Position numbers and translations under genes: made by a program
Source of the DNA: Ignelater luminosus
Lineage: Eukaryota > Arthropoda > Insecta > Coleoptera > Elateridae
Assembly (NCBI GenBank): GCA_011009095.1
Contig: VTPC01090033.1
Location: 277,587-341,586, forward strand
DNA length: 64,000 nucleotides
Direction: 5' to 3'
The notes under the pieces: generated by a model
Told to the model about the DNA's origin: nothing
Databases searched by the model: none
The model's input: the letters and a program-made list of their open reading frames with translations, nothing else
Shown here: positions 44,201 to 55,770 of the stretch, in pieces
Position numbering within the stretch: position 1 is the stretch's first letter
Layout: each line of letters starts with the position of its first letter

Positions 44201-47200
44201 AGAAATTTCCCAACTTTGCAAATCATTACATGCATAAGTAACGTGCAGTTTTATACGTTCTTGTTTTTCTTTCCTACTAATTCAAATTCGCCAGTCAGTT
44301 TTTAGGTTAACTATGTTTTTACCTGACCGAAACCATTAAGCAGTTTAATACTAGAAGAAAAAAATGTTAACGGTGAATATCAGATAGCATCTATTTATTA
44401 TTTAACGACAGTGAGAAAGAGATTTGCATTGAAGGTTAAAACCGCAACAATGTGATTCGTAGAACTATGACGAGAACGAGCTGATTGTTGCACGGGTGGT
44501 TTTTAGAGGTTAGGTTTGATTACAGTCATAGGCGTGGCGAGTTAATCTTCCTGTAGGTTAGTGACCGTATAGAATCTCTGGTCGGATATATTAAATTAAA
44601 AGAGAAACCTGAAAGAAAAAAATGACCCGTATCATGATTACCATTAATATTTTCGGTTCGTTTTAGAAAAAAAAGAAAAACAGCTATTGAAATGCAATTT
44701 CGTTTTGAATAGGTACTTACAAATTTATTAACGCTTAAGTAATCGTTAATCGTAAAATTAGAAACGAAATTGTTGTTGTTTATATTTGGAAACAATGTAC
44801 CAATAAAATTCAGAATGCAAATCAAGAACATTTTTAACACCTATTAATAAACCATTGATATTAAAAGTCATTTTTCTATTCCAAATGGTCAAGAAAATGA
44901 ATAAGAACGATTTTTTTATTCACATAGCGCGAAAAATTCTTTACGAGAATGAACGTTCTTATATTAAGGTTCGCGCGAGAAAGTGATAGAAGAAAAATTG
45001 TTACGTGTAGAAACGATTAAAAAATTGAACTTCCTGAAATAAAAAGTTATTCACACGTTATTAGTAGCATGTACGTTTTTGATCGCATAATTATTTTTTT
45101 CTCGCTTCAATTTTCCCCTTTATTTTCTAAATGATGCAGGTAGTACGGGAACTGCTTTGTATACTGTTGTGTATTTTAATTATTAATAGTAGTAGTAGGT
45201 AAGTAGAATAAGAAAAGTTTTAAATCATATGAAATGTAAATGAAAATTCAGCAAATTTGCACCGAAATTGCTTCATATCCCCACTGTTTTATTAGAAAAT
45301 GCGAAAAATAGAAAGATCCAAACAAGAAAGTGCAGTGTGCATGTGCTTCCCATAATTTTTTGACACCATTCTATTACTATAATATACTTTATGTAAAATA
45401 GGCGTAAATATAGGTATTTTGATGAAATGTCTTAACTGTAAATACCAAACGGAATAATACTAACAATAAGAAAGAGAAAACGTTTTTAATTTGGTCATAA
45501 TATCAGCTTAATACTAATTATTTTGGCAAAAAGGAATACAGGACATACCAAGAAAAATAGTTACTGATAAGTAAAGACAGAAGAGGGGAAAGATAACTAT
45601 ACCATTTGATTGAAGATTGTTTTTCAATGAAAGAATTCAACGACGATTGATACCCATTTAAAAATACAAAATTGCCAAAGAATAAAGTTTGTTATTCATG
45701 AATAACCATCCACTGTGAAATATAAAGATTTGTTACTTACCTTGTTTCACTGTAGATTAAACATTGTAGAAACAGTTTGTGTATCAAATTAGAAATTTCC
45801 AATTTTGTTAGACAAAATAGTACAATAACACGAAAAAAGGACGTAGAGAATCTAATTCGCAAAGCATTTAATTGCGTTAGCGTTCAACAATGGAAGGAAG
45901 TAATATGACAGCATTTAGTAATGGAGACATGTGGGTTGTTCATAATTTATAGAGCGGTATAAGATTACTTGGATATCAATGTTAAGCGACAAAAATTGAA
46001 CAAGAAATTCCAATATTATAGGCGAGTATTTTACTATCCCAATAGATGTTCCTATGAAGTTGGTTATTACTCTATTACCATTGCCAAAAGTACCATATTG
46101 ATGAAATTTTATGATTTTTGATATCATTTACAATGTATGGAGCTGGACTTACCTTCTGTGTAAATTAACATTTTGTTATGGACCTCCTTATTTTTGATTT
46201 TAATAATCGGCTACTTGCTTCGTCTGTAATTTTATTCATTTTGTTTAGTCGTATCCTCTTTCTAAAGCTCTTAATTTCCATCTCTTTCTTTAATTCATTC
46301 TTCATTTGTTATTTGATATACTTTCCTATACGTGTCATTGAAGTACTTTGAGAAATTTATGGAGCTTTTGAAAGTTATATCATCTAGAAGTTAACCTGCC
46401 CATGAGCGTTACTTTGTTGCCAATGCTCTTTTCAAATCAAAAATAATTTCCAAACTTGATTGGAAGAGATTAAAAATTTCTTGTCATACAGCAATATGAA
46501 AATACGCATGCAGTACAGTCTGTTTTGTTTCTTATTGTTATTTGGTATTATTTGCATATTTTGCTTCATTGGGAAAATGTTTGTTCAAAAAGTTTTGCTG
46601 GATGGTTTAGTTTGATTCTAAAAATTTAAGAAAGTTTACTGGTTAATTTCTAATTTCAGAAATATTTCTATTGCGCTGTAATTAGCTCTAGTAAATCATT
46701 TATGTTTGGAAATTCTCCCAACGAGATATTTCCAAAAGGTTTTTCAAGGCAGTTTTCCCTAATTTTGTATTTCGTTTACTTATACCATAGCTAACTAAAA
46801 ATCCATAACTTATCTTTTAAGAATCAATTGGTCGATTAAATTTGAATTACTAAATGCCTAGTGGCAAGGTTGTTTTGCCAAAAGTATTTATACTTCGTTT
46901 ACAATTGAACGAGAATAGAAATTAAATGAACTATTAATAGCGCTTGTGTTTATTTGATACAGCGCAAAGCATTATGATGGTAAGTTTTTCCTTAAATTTT
47001 ACAACGAACATTATGTTGTTAAGATGTAGCGAAATTAAAATGATCGATTTGAAGGATATTTATCCTTATGCTAAAAATTTTTGAGCTTTGTGTAATCTTA
47101 AAATTTCATTTTTGTTTATATTAACGACGGTTTTTTCGTAGTTGTGTTCTTTGAAAATAATAAATACGTACATTAATCTGCTTTGTCTTTTGCATTTTTC

Positions 47201-47814
47201 TGGATTAGTAGAGGCTAGAAACCCTTTGTTGTTAGAATTTAAAATATCTTTAGTTAGGTCATTGACTTTTCTTTGCCGGAATAAGACAAACACTCTCAAT
47301 AGTGGGGTTTTACTAAAAGGGTCTATCCGTGAACTACATTTACGTTAACCTAAACAAATTGACCGACAGGTTGAAAGATATTAATTAACGATGGCATCAA
47401 TATAAACCCTTGTTTTGTGGCTTTTCCTTAATCACATTATTCAGTAATTATAAAAGAAATTAACACTGACAGAAACTAATATTTGCAATATCTCCAACAA
47501 GCGAAAGTAACGTTTAATCTTAACTTCTTGGCTATTCTTGAATTAACAAAAAGAACAGTACGAAAATCGATAAGGCAATAAAAAGAAAATGACACAAAAA
47601 CGAATGCCAAATTGTAATTATATCGAGATCGTAAGGTCATCCATCGAATGCGGAAGTTCCAACTTTTATTACGGCATAAAAAACAGAAGCGACATCGGAT
47701 ATTATAACCAAAATAAAATTTCATTATTTAGGAAATGAATCAAAAGAGAATAAGAGCTCGTTTTCGACCAATTATACTTTTTTGTTAGAGCTTCCAAAAT
47801 GTGAAAACTCTCCC
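41232..47814. other. Non-coding stretch, no gene seen
   Basis: Within the presumed intron. 41405-41790 is GC-richer, with a CGACGTCACGG word near 41727, and may be regulatory. 43636-43672 holds a short ATGT/ACAT tetranucleotide run. Consensus donors without exons occur, for example TAG|GTAAGT near 45202, and on the minus strand AAG|GTAAGT near 45738 and 46149. Frames of up to 104 codons show no domain. Confidence 0.4.
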
Positions 47815-48110
47815 AACAACTCGCGTTATTATTGCCATTCGCCAGGCCACGGCCAAGTAGATATCACGTAGTTAGTCTGTCTGATTTAGACCGAGCGAGC
47901 AAAGCCAATGCCCCGGCGGAGAAACGCGCATTGTCCCACTTTCGACCGGCTCGACGGCTCTTGCTTCGGTATTTCGACATCGTTCTCATCGTGGAACACA
48001 GATTGTAAAACAGCTAGCTGTATAAAACGACAGATTTTTATGTTACTTTTCGTTTTCCCGGTCTTCAGCGACCTTTTTTAAAACACAACAAATAAATCAC
48101 GAAGGACAAT
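47815..48110. promoter_or_regulatory. CpG-rich island, possible promoter or enhancer
   Basis: A second sharp rise in G+C and CpG, with words such as CCCCGGCGGAGAAACGCGC, TCGACCGGCTCGACGG and GACCGAGCGAGC. It has no coding frame. An initiator-like TTAGTCTG lies near 47872. No good donor pairs with it on either strand, so an enhancer or an alternative promoter is as likely as a first exon. Confidence 0.3.
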
Positions 48111-51100
48111 GCGACCACACGCCCATTTCGTGATTAATTTATCGATCAATCAAGTTTCTCTTAAGAAAAACTTTAATTGCTACTTCTCGACGAATAAAAT
48201 ATTTATTATAGGTACGATACTCGTTAACATTTTGATAGGCCTCGCAAATATGACGAAGGTAATCGACTCCCGAGATTTTGCTCAGAGTCATATCTAATTT
48301 ACAACCCTTAACCGATTATCAACATTATTAATTCCGGACTGACTAGATTGCAATGCATATTTAATGAAAAGCTGTAGGGTTTCATAAACGTGTTACAAAT
48401 TTATTTGCCGATAATTAAAATCTCCCGTATCATACATTTGGAAATTTGATTGATGATAGATTAGAATGAGGTTAAAATTTTACGCATTTTCAGTATTCAG
48501 ATTATCGCACACCTACAATATTAACTGTAAAATATCTTTTGGTTGGGATTATTAAGTTACAATTGAAATATCAGGATAATTTATATTTTGATCTTATTGT
48601 TTTTATTCTATAATTTAAACCTTTGGCACCTTTTTGGTTAGCATTAATTTAATTAACAAATTACGCCAAATTTGCCAAGAGAATCATTTCAGTGAAGCGT
48701 GTAAGATTTGGAGCTATGCAGCTCGAAAAGAATCATTATTAGAACGATGCAGATGTGTTCGATAGGGTTCAAGGTCGCTTTAACGAACATGGCATATCAT
48801 GCATCTCACTTTACTCTAGCTTGTGGTCGTCACTTATCTTATAGTGACGAGTCTGGGCGCCATCGACCCTGGTGGTCGGTTTACATATAGTCCCTTGCCG
48901 TAGAGGAAATCTAAAATTTTCGTTTTGTGCCGTCTTTTATTCTGTAATCAGATTTTTTCTTTTGTTAGAAAGAATGCCATTGCAAAAAGATTGATTTCTA
49001 GAATTTAATTGTTTTATTTTTATTTATATTTTTGAAACAATTGGATATTCACATGTGAATGTCAGATTATTACTTGGTGCTTTTCACGAACAGATGTTGT
49101 ATTTTAATGTATATTATTAGCATTGCTCTTTCCGTTGTGGTGTAGGCTAACATACTACTTACTGTGCTTTGCCCACTATAGTTCGTTACCCTAAAAGGTT
49201 ATAATGAAGGGTTGGCATTCTTTTTTTTATTGGGTGGTAATTTACAAAAGTGAGCAGAACTTAAAAATAAAAAACATAATTAAATAGAGTTCTGCCCTAA
49301 CATTAAATTATATTCTATTTCTATGCTGAATAGACCTCTCAAAAATTACAATTTAGACTCAACGTAAAACTGATTCTTGTGCAAATTATGTCGAAAGAAA
49401 GTTTCACAAAATTGTAATGACAACGCAGATTTCAGCCAATAAAAAGTAGATTATTTTTAAAAATGCATTACGTAAAGTGATCTGACAAAAAATGTTTTAT
49501 GTAGAATTAACCCTTTTTAACTTAATTAATAAGATGTAAATTTAAAAAGGTTTCAATAAAAAAAGAAACAAATACTATCTACTAAACGAATCACTTAAAT
49601 AATGTAAACGTTAAAACAAATCTGTATACCTATAATAATAAATACCGAAGAAGGAAAGAATGTTAAAATATAGTACCTTGAGATTTCAAACAAAATAAAG
49701 TTGTTCTGCTATTTCCTTGGAAAACATTTAAGACAAACACTTGCAATGGTATATTTGATTAGATGTCTTTGCCATCTCAAATTTTTTTATTTTTTGTCTC
49801 TGTGTATTTTAAAAGCCACTAAAAAAAGTTTTGTTTCTTTCTATAAAGCCCTGAAGCGCCCGACCGGTTGGGTCAAAAAGGAGATAACAAAAATAGTGTG
49901 TCATTGCTGATTTAAAGTATTGAACGGAAAATGCAATAGTAATTGTTGAGATATTTGTTTAGATAATTATCAATGTATTATTTATACAATATACTCTAAT
50001 TTAGTAAGATATTAGTTATCACTGAGTAATATTGAGCAATGAAAAACATTGTATTGGTGGTGTTTTCCCTCATTGGCAGGAATAATTTACGGAAGTATCA
50101 ATGCAAATAATAGCTTGAGCAACCATAAATCATTCTCTTTATATTAAGCAAAAATATTTAACAAGTAAAGGTATGTAGGCAAAAATATTCAGAAATTTAA
50201 CCTTGTTAGGCGCAACGCAACCGTAATCATAATTATTGTTTTATTATTTAATGTTGTCAAAGGAATTTTTCTATGAATTTACACGTAAATGGTTATTATT
50301 AAATTCTTCTATTTTAGATGCATTTTTACAGTTTCTGTACTTTCACATGCAGTACTTTCGCAACGTATTATAAAAACAACTTTCATCAGATAACGGAGAA
50401 AAAAAGAGTGGAACGTTCCAAATAAATTTAAATTTTAACCATTTATAGCTTGTAAGTCCACGGTCGTATCAGTTCTTTGTCCCCAGGCGAATTCCCCATT
50501 TCATGATCGCCAAAGTCGTATCATCCATCTTCAGTAAGTCCCCGGAAACTGCTCTAGTGGTGGTTTCAATAGAAACTCCATCCACGCCTATCGATTTTCA
50601 GATCACCCTACAATATTACATTATGTACATGTGCATGTTTCAAGTGTTGCGTTAACGAGTATAGGGGGTTAATACTGTTTGCATCTTTAACCCTAACCTA
50701 TCAGAATATTATTTAAAGGAATTCAGCGTCAAGTTCAATTATTCCTATCAAGTTCATTAAAGCATATTGTTGAAGCATTTAAAGATACATTTATGTTGTG
50801 TATGCAACTGCTTAATTTCGCGATTCAGCGAATTCAAATAAATATTCCTGATCGCTGGCTGCGATCAACCTAGAAGAGCAACTTTCAAGAACTCGTTGCA
50901 GAACCTGAGTGAATGTGTTGGACGCGCAGTTGTTTTAAACAAGAGTTAAAGATGTTTCGTAATCTTCGTGGTACCGTTTTATGCACCATCTGCGAAGCGG
51001 GAAAATATATTATGTATACGATCTTCATTTAGTTGTTATCATTTTGTTTGTTGATAAGGGAATAACTTAAGTAGAATTATAAGAAGTTTGATATATTAAA

Positions 51101-52879
51101 TTCTTCCCGTTGTCTCTCTTATCTTTAGAAACATGCATATTTTCGTCTCCCTATTTCTTTTTAAGGAATTTTTATTTTGGTGAATTTTAATTTGATGAAA
51201 TTTTTGTGTAGAATTTCGTAATAAAACCAAACTTTTTTTGTAATAGAGTTCTTAATTGTTTGTTATTATGTGCGATTGAATACAAAATAATAAACAAAAG
51301 AAAGAATAACAAGATTTAAGACAAATGAAATATGTAATAGGTAGTAAAAGTGTAATCATCCTTAACCTTATAAATCAGATTTAAACAATCATTTATTACT
51401 AGGTACATTTGTAATAATAGTAGTACATAAATCTTTTAACAAAAAGTCTTAAATAAAAACATGCAGCATTGTAAAACTATGCAAATATAAATAACCTTTG
51501 CAAGTAAAAAAAAACTTTTTATTTTAAATATCAAGGTATATCACCTTGTTGCGATAATGTATGGGTATGTAATTTGCAATATACACAGCCTTGTTAAAGG
51601 ATCATTTAATTATTCTTATTAGATTGAAACTTAACACAAATAAATTATTGCCGTAGAAAACGTGTAAGACGTACGTTTTAGATATTTTTTAAATTTCTGA
51701 ATTTGGAAATGTTTCGAAAGTGATTAATTAAGAAGAAACTAATGCTCTATATTTTAGTATTAACGCTTGATTTATGGATATTAATCTACTAAGTAAGACG
51801 AATTAATTTAGTATCAACTACTGCAAGAATTGCCATTGATTTAGACATTAAGAGTATAAAAGCATTTTGCCATATTATTTTATGCGTTGTCTATACGCTA
51901 TATCTAAACATTATAATCTCAGAATGGCTTATGATATGAAGTATGAAATGGAATTCACAGACATACAATCTAGTTAATAATTTTGTTTTTTTACAAATGC
52001 TTCTTGGAGTTTGCAATATCAACTGTTTCATTATTAATCCCAATAGAATTGAAATGTAAGTTATGGACAAAGAAGAATGAAGAAACTAATCGCAAGGATC
52101 GTAGAGAAGACAGACCCAGATTGTCTTACAAACGGCAGTATAAGAAAACCTCGACAGAATTGGGATATTATCACTGCATGTATAAACTAGTAGCTGCAGG
52201 AAAAATAGAGACCATGCCATTTTCTATCATACTCATTGAATTAGATTGATATTTTTGGCTTCATCTATAGATACCATAAGGAGAAATAAAACAAAATTAT
52301 TAAAAACGTTTTTGATAATAATGATAAACGATTCTATTGCAAACGTGAAATACATACACCGCGACTTTTTGATGTAGTTTATAGTACATGTAACGTACTT
52401 CAATAAATAAGATGTCAACAATCAATAATCAATAAATCAAACAATCCTAAAACTATGAAGATGTTACAATGAATAGAGATTGGTAAAATCTATGAAAGAA
52501 GCTAATCAAAATCGAAAGCATGAAGCTGGAAAATCTGTAAACATAATCAAAGGAATGAAAGACTGAATGTCGAAAACCTTGGAATTAGGAGTACTACCTT
52601 AAAAAATAAACTAAATCTTACAACATTTGTTCATATCAATGTTAAACTAATCACAGATTTGATAATACCGTGAGAAACATTCTATGGACTGGTTTCAAAT
52701 TTTCGTAATAGAACATTGAGTCTGGAACTAATATTAGTTTAGGAACAAAAGGAAACAAAACCAAATACATACAAGGAAAACTGAAACAGTCAAAGATGAT
52801 TCAAAAGCTAAAAGGGTAAGAAGATAAACCAGATATAAGCAATATCTCCGAAAGGCGCAAAATGAAAAATAGTAGGTAA
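48111..52879. other. Non-coding stretch, no gene seen
   Basis: Within the presumed intron. 50460-50600 repeats AGTC.C.GG/TCGTATCA words and ends in a CACCCTACAATA resembling the ATACAGGGTG-class terminus. GATCGCTGGCTGCGATC at 50849-50865 is a short palindrome. The 88-codon frame at 51983-52249 is lysine/arginine-rich in its centre and may be LINE debris, but I cannot place it. Confidence 0.4.
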
Positions 52880-53730
52880 CTGACTTAATGAAAAATATAT
52901 TTGCTTTTAAAACAAAAATAGGAAAAAGAAGAGGCATGGCTTTTAAACAAAATATAGGATGTAATACAGGCAGGAAAAAAAAGCTCGATACATACGCATT
53001 GATGGGAAAACTAGATGTAGGCATGACCAAGATTATAGAGAAGTCTAAGTGATAATCTTCATGAGTGTCATCTTTGCAAACTATGTGGCAATATGCCAAA
53101 ACAATGTAAACAAGACAGTAGCAAAAGATCAGTTTGAAACTGTCAAAAAAGAGAAAAACTTGAAAATACAGCCGATAGGAAATAAATGCAAAAATAGAAT
53201 TGAAGATGAGAAATTATTGGAAATCCTTAAATTGTAATTTTGGAGTTATAAGTAAGCATCACCATTCCCATTTCCGATGTGAGATAAGATTAGAATCGTT
53301 AAAGACTATAAAGATAAAGAAATTAATTTCTTAACTGCATATTTAAGATGATTTATCATTGAAGTGAAACACCAAATGACTTCAATCAAAATTCGTGGCA
53401 ATACTAAAAAGGTGTGTTTTGACATATTCCTTGAATAAGCTAAAGGTATGTTTAGGTAGTAGACATTATCAAAAAACCAATGATAATGTTTACTTTGTCT
53501 TTATTGTTCTGCAATGTATTCTAGGAAGAAGAGACAAAGCCAGAAGAAAAAAGATCGGAGATAAGTAACACTAAGAATTTATTGGATCTACATTAGGGAA
53601 ATTACACTGACCCACAGTTCGAAATGGACGGAAATAGATGGTGTTGGATCACCAATATTGGAAGAAACTGAAAGAGCAGTAAAAAAGATCCAATCACTTC
53701 TTGCTCTTACTGTTTCGTGGACTGTTGGTA
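52880..53730 (+). pseudogene. Remnant of an RTE-type LINE
   Basis: Scattered plus-strand frames give blocks in the order of an RTE-class non-LTR retrotransposon. FAFKTKIGKR near 52900 resembles the GDFNAKIG of the endonuclease. GNKCKNRIEDEKLLEILK at about 53178-53230 resembles the KNEIDFIL region. HHSHFRCEIRL near 53258-53290 stands where SDHRLVRCEIRL is expected. GVGSPILEETERAVKKIQ near 53640-53695 matches the ILxEEVExAIKxLK segment just before the reverse transcriptase domain. Stops and frameshifts separate all blocks, and nothing of the reverse transcriptase itself is seen. The 121-codon minus-strand frame at 52734-53099 is an antisense by-product. Confidence 0.55.
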
Positions 53731-54914
53731 ATTGATATTTTCTAAAAGCAGTTTGTTCAGAAATATAGTACAGTCAACATCAGATACTGATCAAAATATT
53801 TTGGCAATTAGATCGTTTTTACTAACAACCTGTTCGTAACTAATAAAAAGTTCCAAAACAGTTTCTTCGAACTTCATAGACCTTATACCAAGATTCGATC
53901 GAGCTGTTAATCTTAATATCATGTTTTGTTCAGTACTTCTTGAAGTTATTGGGCTCGATTGTGTTTTAATACCGAATTTTTATCTTTCATACAAATTCTT
54001 CTATAACATTTTGTTTGAAAGTATGAGATGCTGTCGTAATGATACAGTAGATAAGCGACATCTGTATCCTTTAGCATTCCAAACTGTAAACTTTGATATT
54101 TGATACTGTAATACTATTACTTTCCGTTATCAGAATCCACTTCCAACATAGCACAGCCTTTTAAGTAAATGGTCGCAACTAAGAAATAATTTAGAAAAGC
54201 TGCAATGATGCTATATTTCACTCTGTCAATACACTAATATAAGCACATTTTTTGTTGATTTGCACAAGTAAAATATGTGTTAAAAATCCACTTGTAACAT
54301 GATATAATTCTTATATTGTCATCTAATTTATAATCTCTTGGGGTTCAAAAAAGAAATATTGCTATCGGTTTATGGATTTTTTACGCAAGATTAATTTACC
54401 TGCATACAATTTAGAAATGGTTACCTTCACGAAAGTGTTTAATGTTCTGTAAAATTGCTACTGTATTCAGTAAATTCAGCGATAAGCTTTTCAATAAGGT
54501 GGTGCCAATTTTAATTCTAACTACGAAATTATAGCCAAGGTTTTATGTATCATAATCTTTAACATTGCAGATAAATGGTAGGTAAATCGTAAACTTCCAT
54601 TTCCCCCTATTTTAAAAGTAATGTGTAACTCGATGCTGTTTTATTTTTATTTCTTGCCGAATTTACGAAACATAATTTTACGCTCAATTAAATGAAGTTA
54701 GCAGCTATTTCGCTGTTTTAGGTTTGTTAGTTGATTTCCGATTTAATAATAAGTCTACATAGATGAATTGTTTAACTTTTTATTCTCAGAAATTACTTAC
54801 ACTGAATTGAGAGAAGAGTTTTCTTAACGGTCCATTATTTTTCCAACAAATTCTCTGAATGAATTTGAATTTCATATGTTGGTAGAAAAATTATTATCCC
54901 ACATGCATTTTCAT
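53731..54914. other. Non-coding stretch, no gene seen
   Basis: AT-rich DNA with short featureless frames, lying between the RTE remnant and the ratchet-like splice site. Confidence 0.5.
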
Positions 54915-54949
54915 GATTCTAATATATTTTTGTTTTGTTGCAGGTAAGA
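54915..54949 (+). promoter_or_regulatory. Candidate recursive splice site (ratchet point)
   Basis: TTCTAAT (branch-point-like, about 54917-54923) is followed by a 20-base U-rich tract and CAG at 54941-54943. This abuts GTAAGA at 54944-54949 with no exon between. CAG|GTAAG after a strong pyrimidine tract is the recursive splice site consensus described for long Drosophila introns. I did not notice another plus-strand CAG|GTAAG with a good tract in the window. It lies about 28.2 kb downstream of the candidate first-exon donor on the same strand. After the first splicing step exon 1 would be joined to GTAAGA, regenerating a usable donor. Confidence 0.5.
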
Positions 54950-54991
54950 GGAATTCTTTTATTTATTAGCGTTAATTATTTCCATGTATAG
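54944..54991 (+). other. 48-nt candidate recursive-splicing (RS) exon
   Basis: Between the ratchet-like acceptor (CAG ending 54943) and a second consensus donor, TAG|GTAAGT (GT at 54992), lie 48 nt. Stops occur in all three frames: the first phase ends on TAG at 54989-54991, the second reads TAA at once and the third meets TAG at 54966-54968. An included exon would therefore poison any coding transcript. This is the layout of RS exons, which are defined by the downstream donor and then skipped because the regenerated upstream donor wins. It might instead be an ordinary non-coding or poison exon. Confidence 0.4.
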
Positions 54992-55219
54992 GTAAGTTTA
55001 TTAAATAGAAAAGCTTTTCTCAACATCTCAAATTTCTGCTATCCTTAATCTCGTCATAAAATTAAATTGAATTCTATTTTTATGTCAAAATTTATTGCTT
55101 ATTTGATATTTCTATGAATAAATTCCTCTTTGTTTGTTTTGCAAATATCCTATTGTTTCTGTATTTTCCATTTAAATCTTCAAGGTTTGCAAACAAAGAG
55201 AAAAGTTTGTGTTTAGTGT

Positions 55220-55770
55220 ATACACGGTGTTCCAACGACTTGTGCACGGAGTATCATCAAACAAAAAGTGTTAATGAATCAAGTTGCGTAGGACCTGTAA
55301 ACTAGACTAGGTGTTTCATAGAAGCGTAACATTTTCAAATAGAACAGACCTCATATATTTTTATAACCTAAATCATTTCGGTGTTATACAATTTTGTTTT
55401 GTTGTTGGAAAGTTTTCGCGAACTTCTCTACTTGCCCTTACAGAAATAAACCTTAATGTTTATTGTTTAAGAGCCATGTCCAAATTTAACTTTTGACGAT
55501 TCTTTATACACGATAATCTTGAAACAGGAAGTATGCCCAAACACCAATTTTCACCTGCAACCTTGATTTTCAAACAATTTACAGCAAGCATGTCTTGAAA
55601 TTTCAAATTGAAAGTGAAAATCAATGAATATAGTATACACTGTATAGCAGAAAAGCTACTGCTTTAAAATATGTGGTTCTGATATCAAACGAAACCCTGT
55701 TCTGTGGCTCTATTAATAACGAAAACTGATATAGGATGTTTTATTTTTGCGTTTTTCGATCACTCTGTAT
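55220..55770. repeat. About 550-bp repeat with degraded ATACAGGGTG-like ends
   Basis: The left end is ATACACGGTGTTCCA at 55220. The right end is TCGATCACTCTGTAT ending at 55770, a degraded inverse of ATACAGGGTGATCGA. Short frames inside are featureless. It is longer than the other members of the class, so it may be a different derivative or two unrelated remnants. Confidence 0.35.

Noticed and set aside
44526..44840. 104-codon minus-strand frame
   Set aside because: No recognisable motif and low-complexity Asn/Ile/Ser composition, as expected of random AT-rich DNA.
52734..53099. 121-codon minus-strand frame rich in Phe/Leu
   Set aside because: It is antisense to the RTE-type LINE remnant, and its hydrophobicity comes from the complementary A-rich strand.
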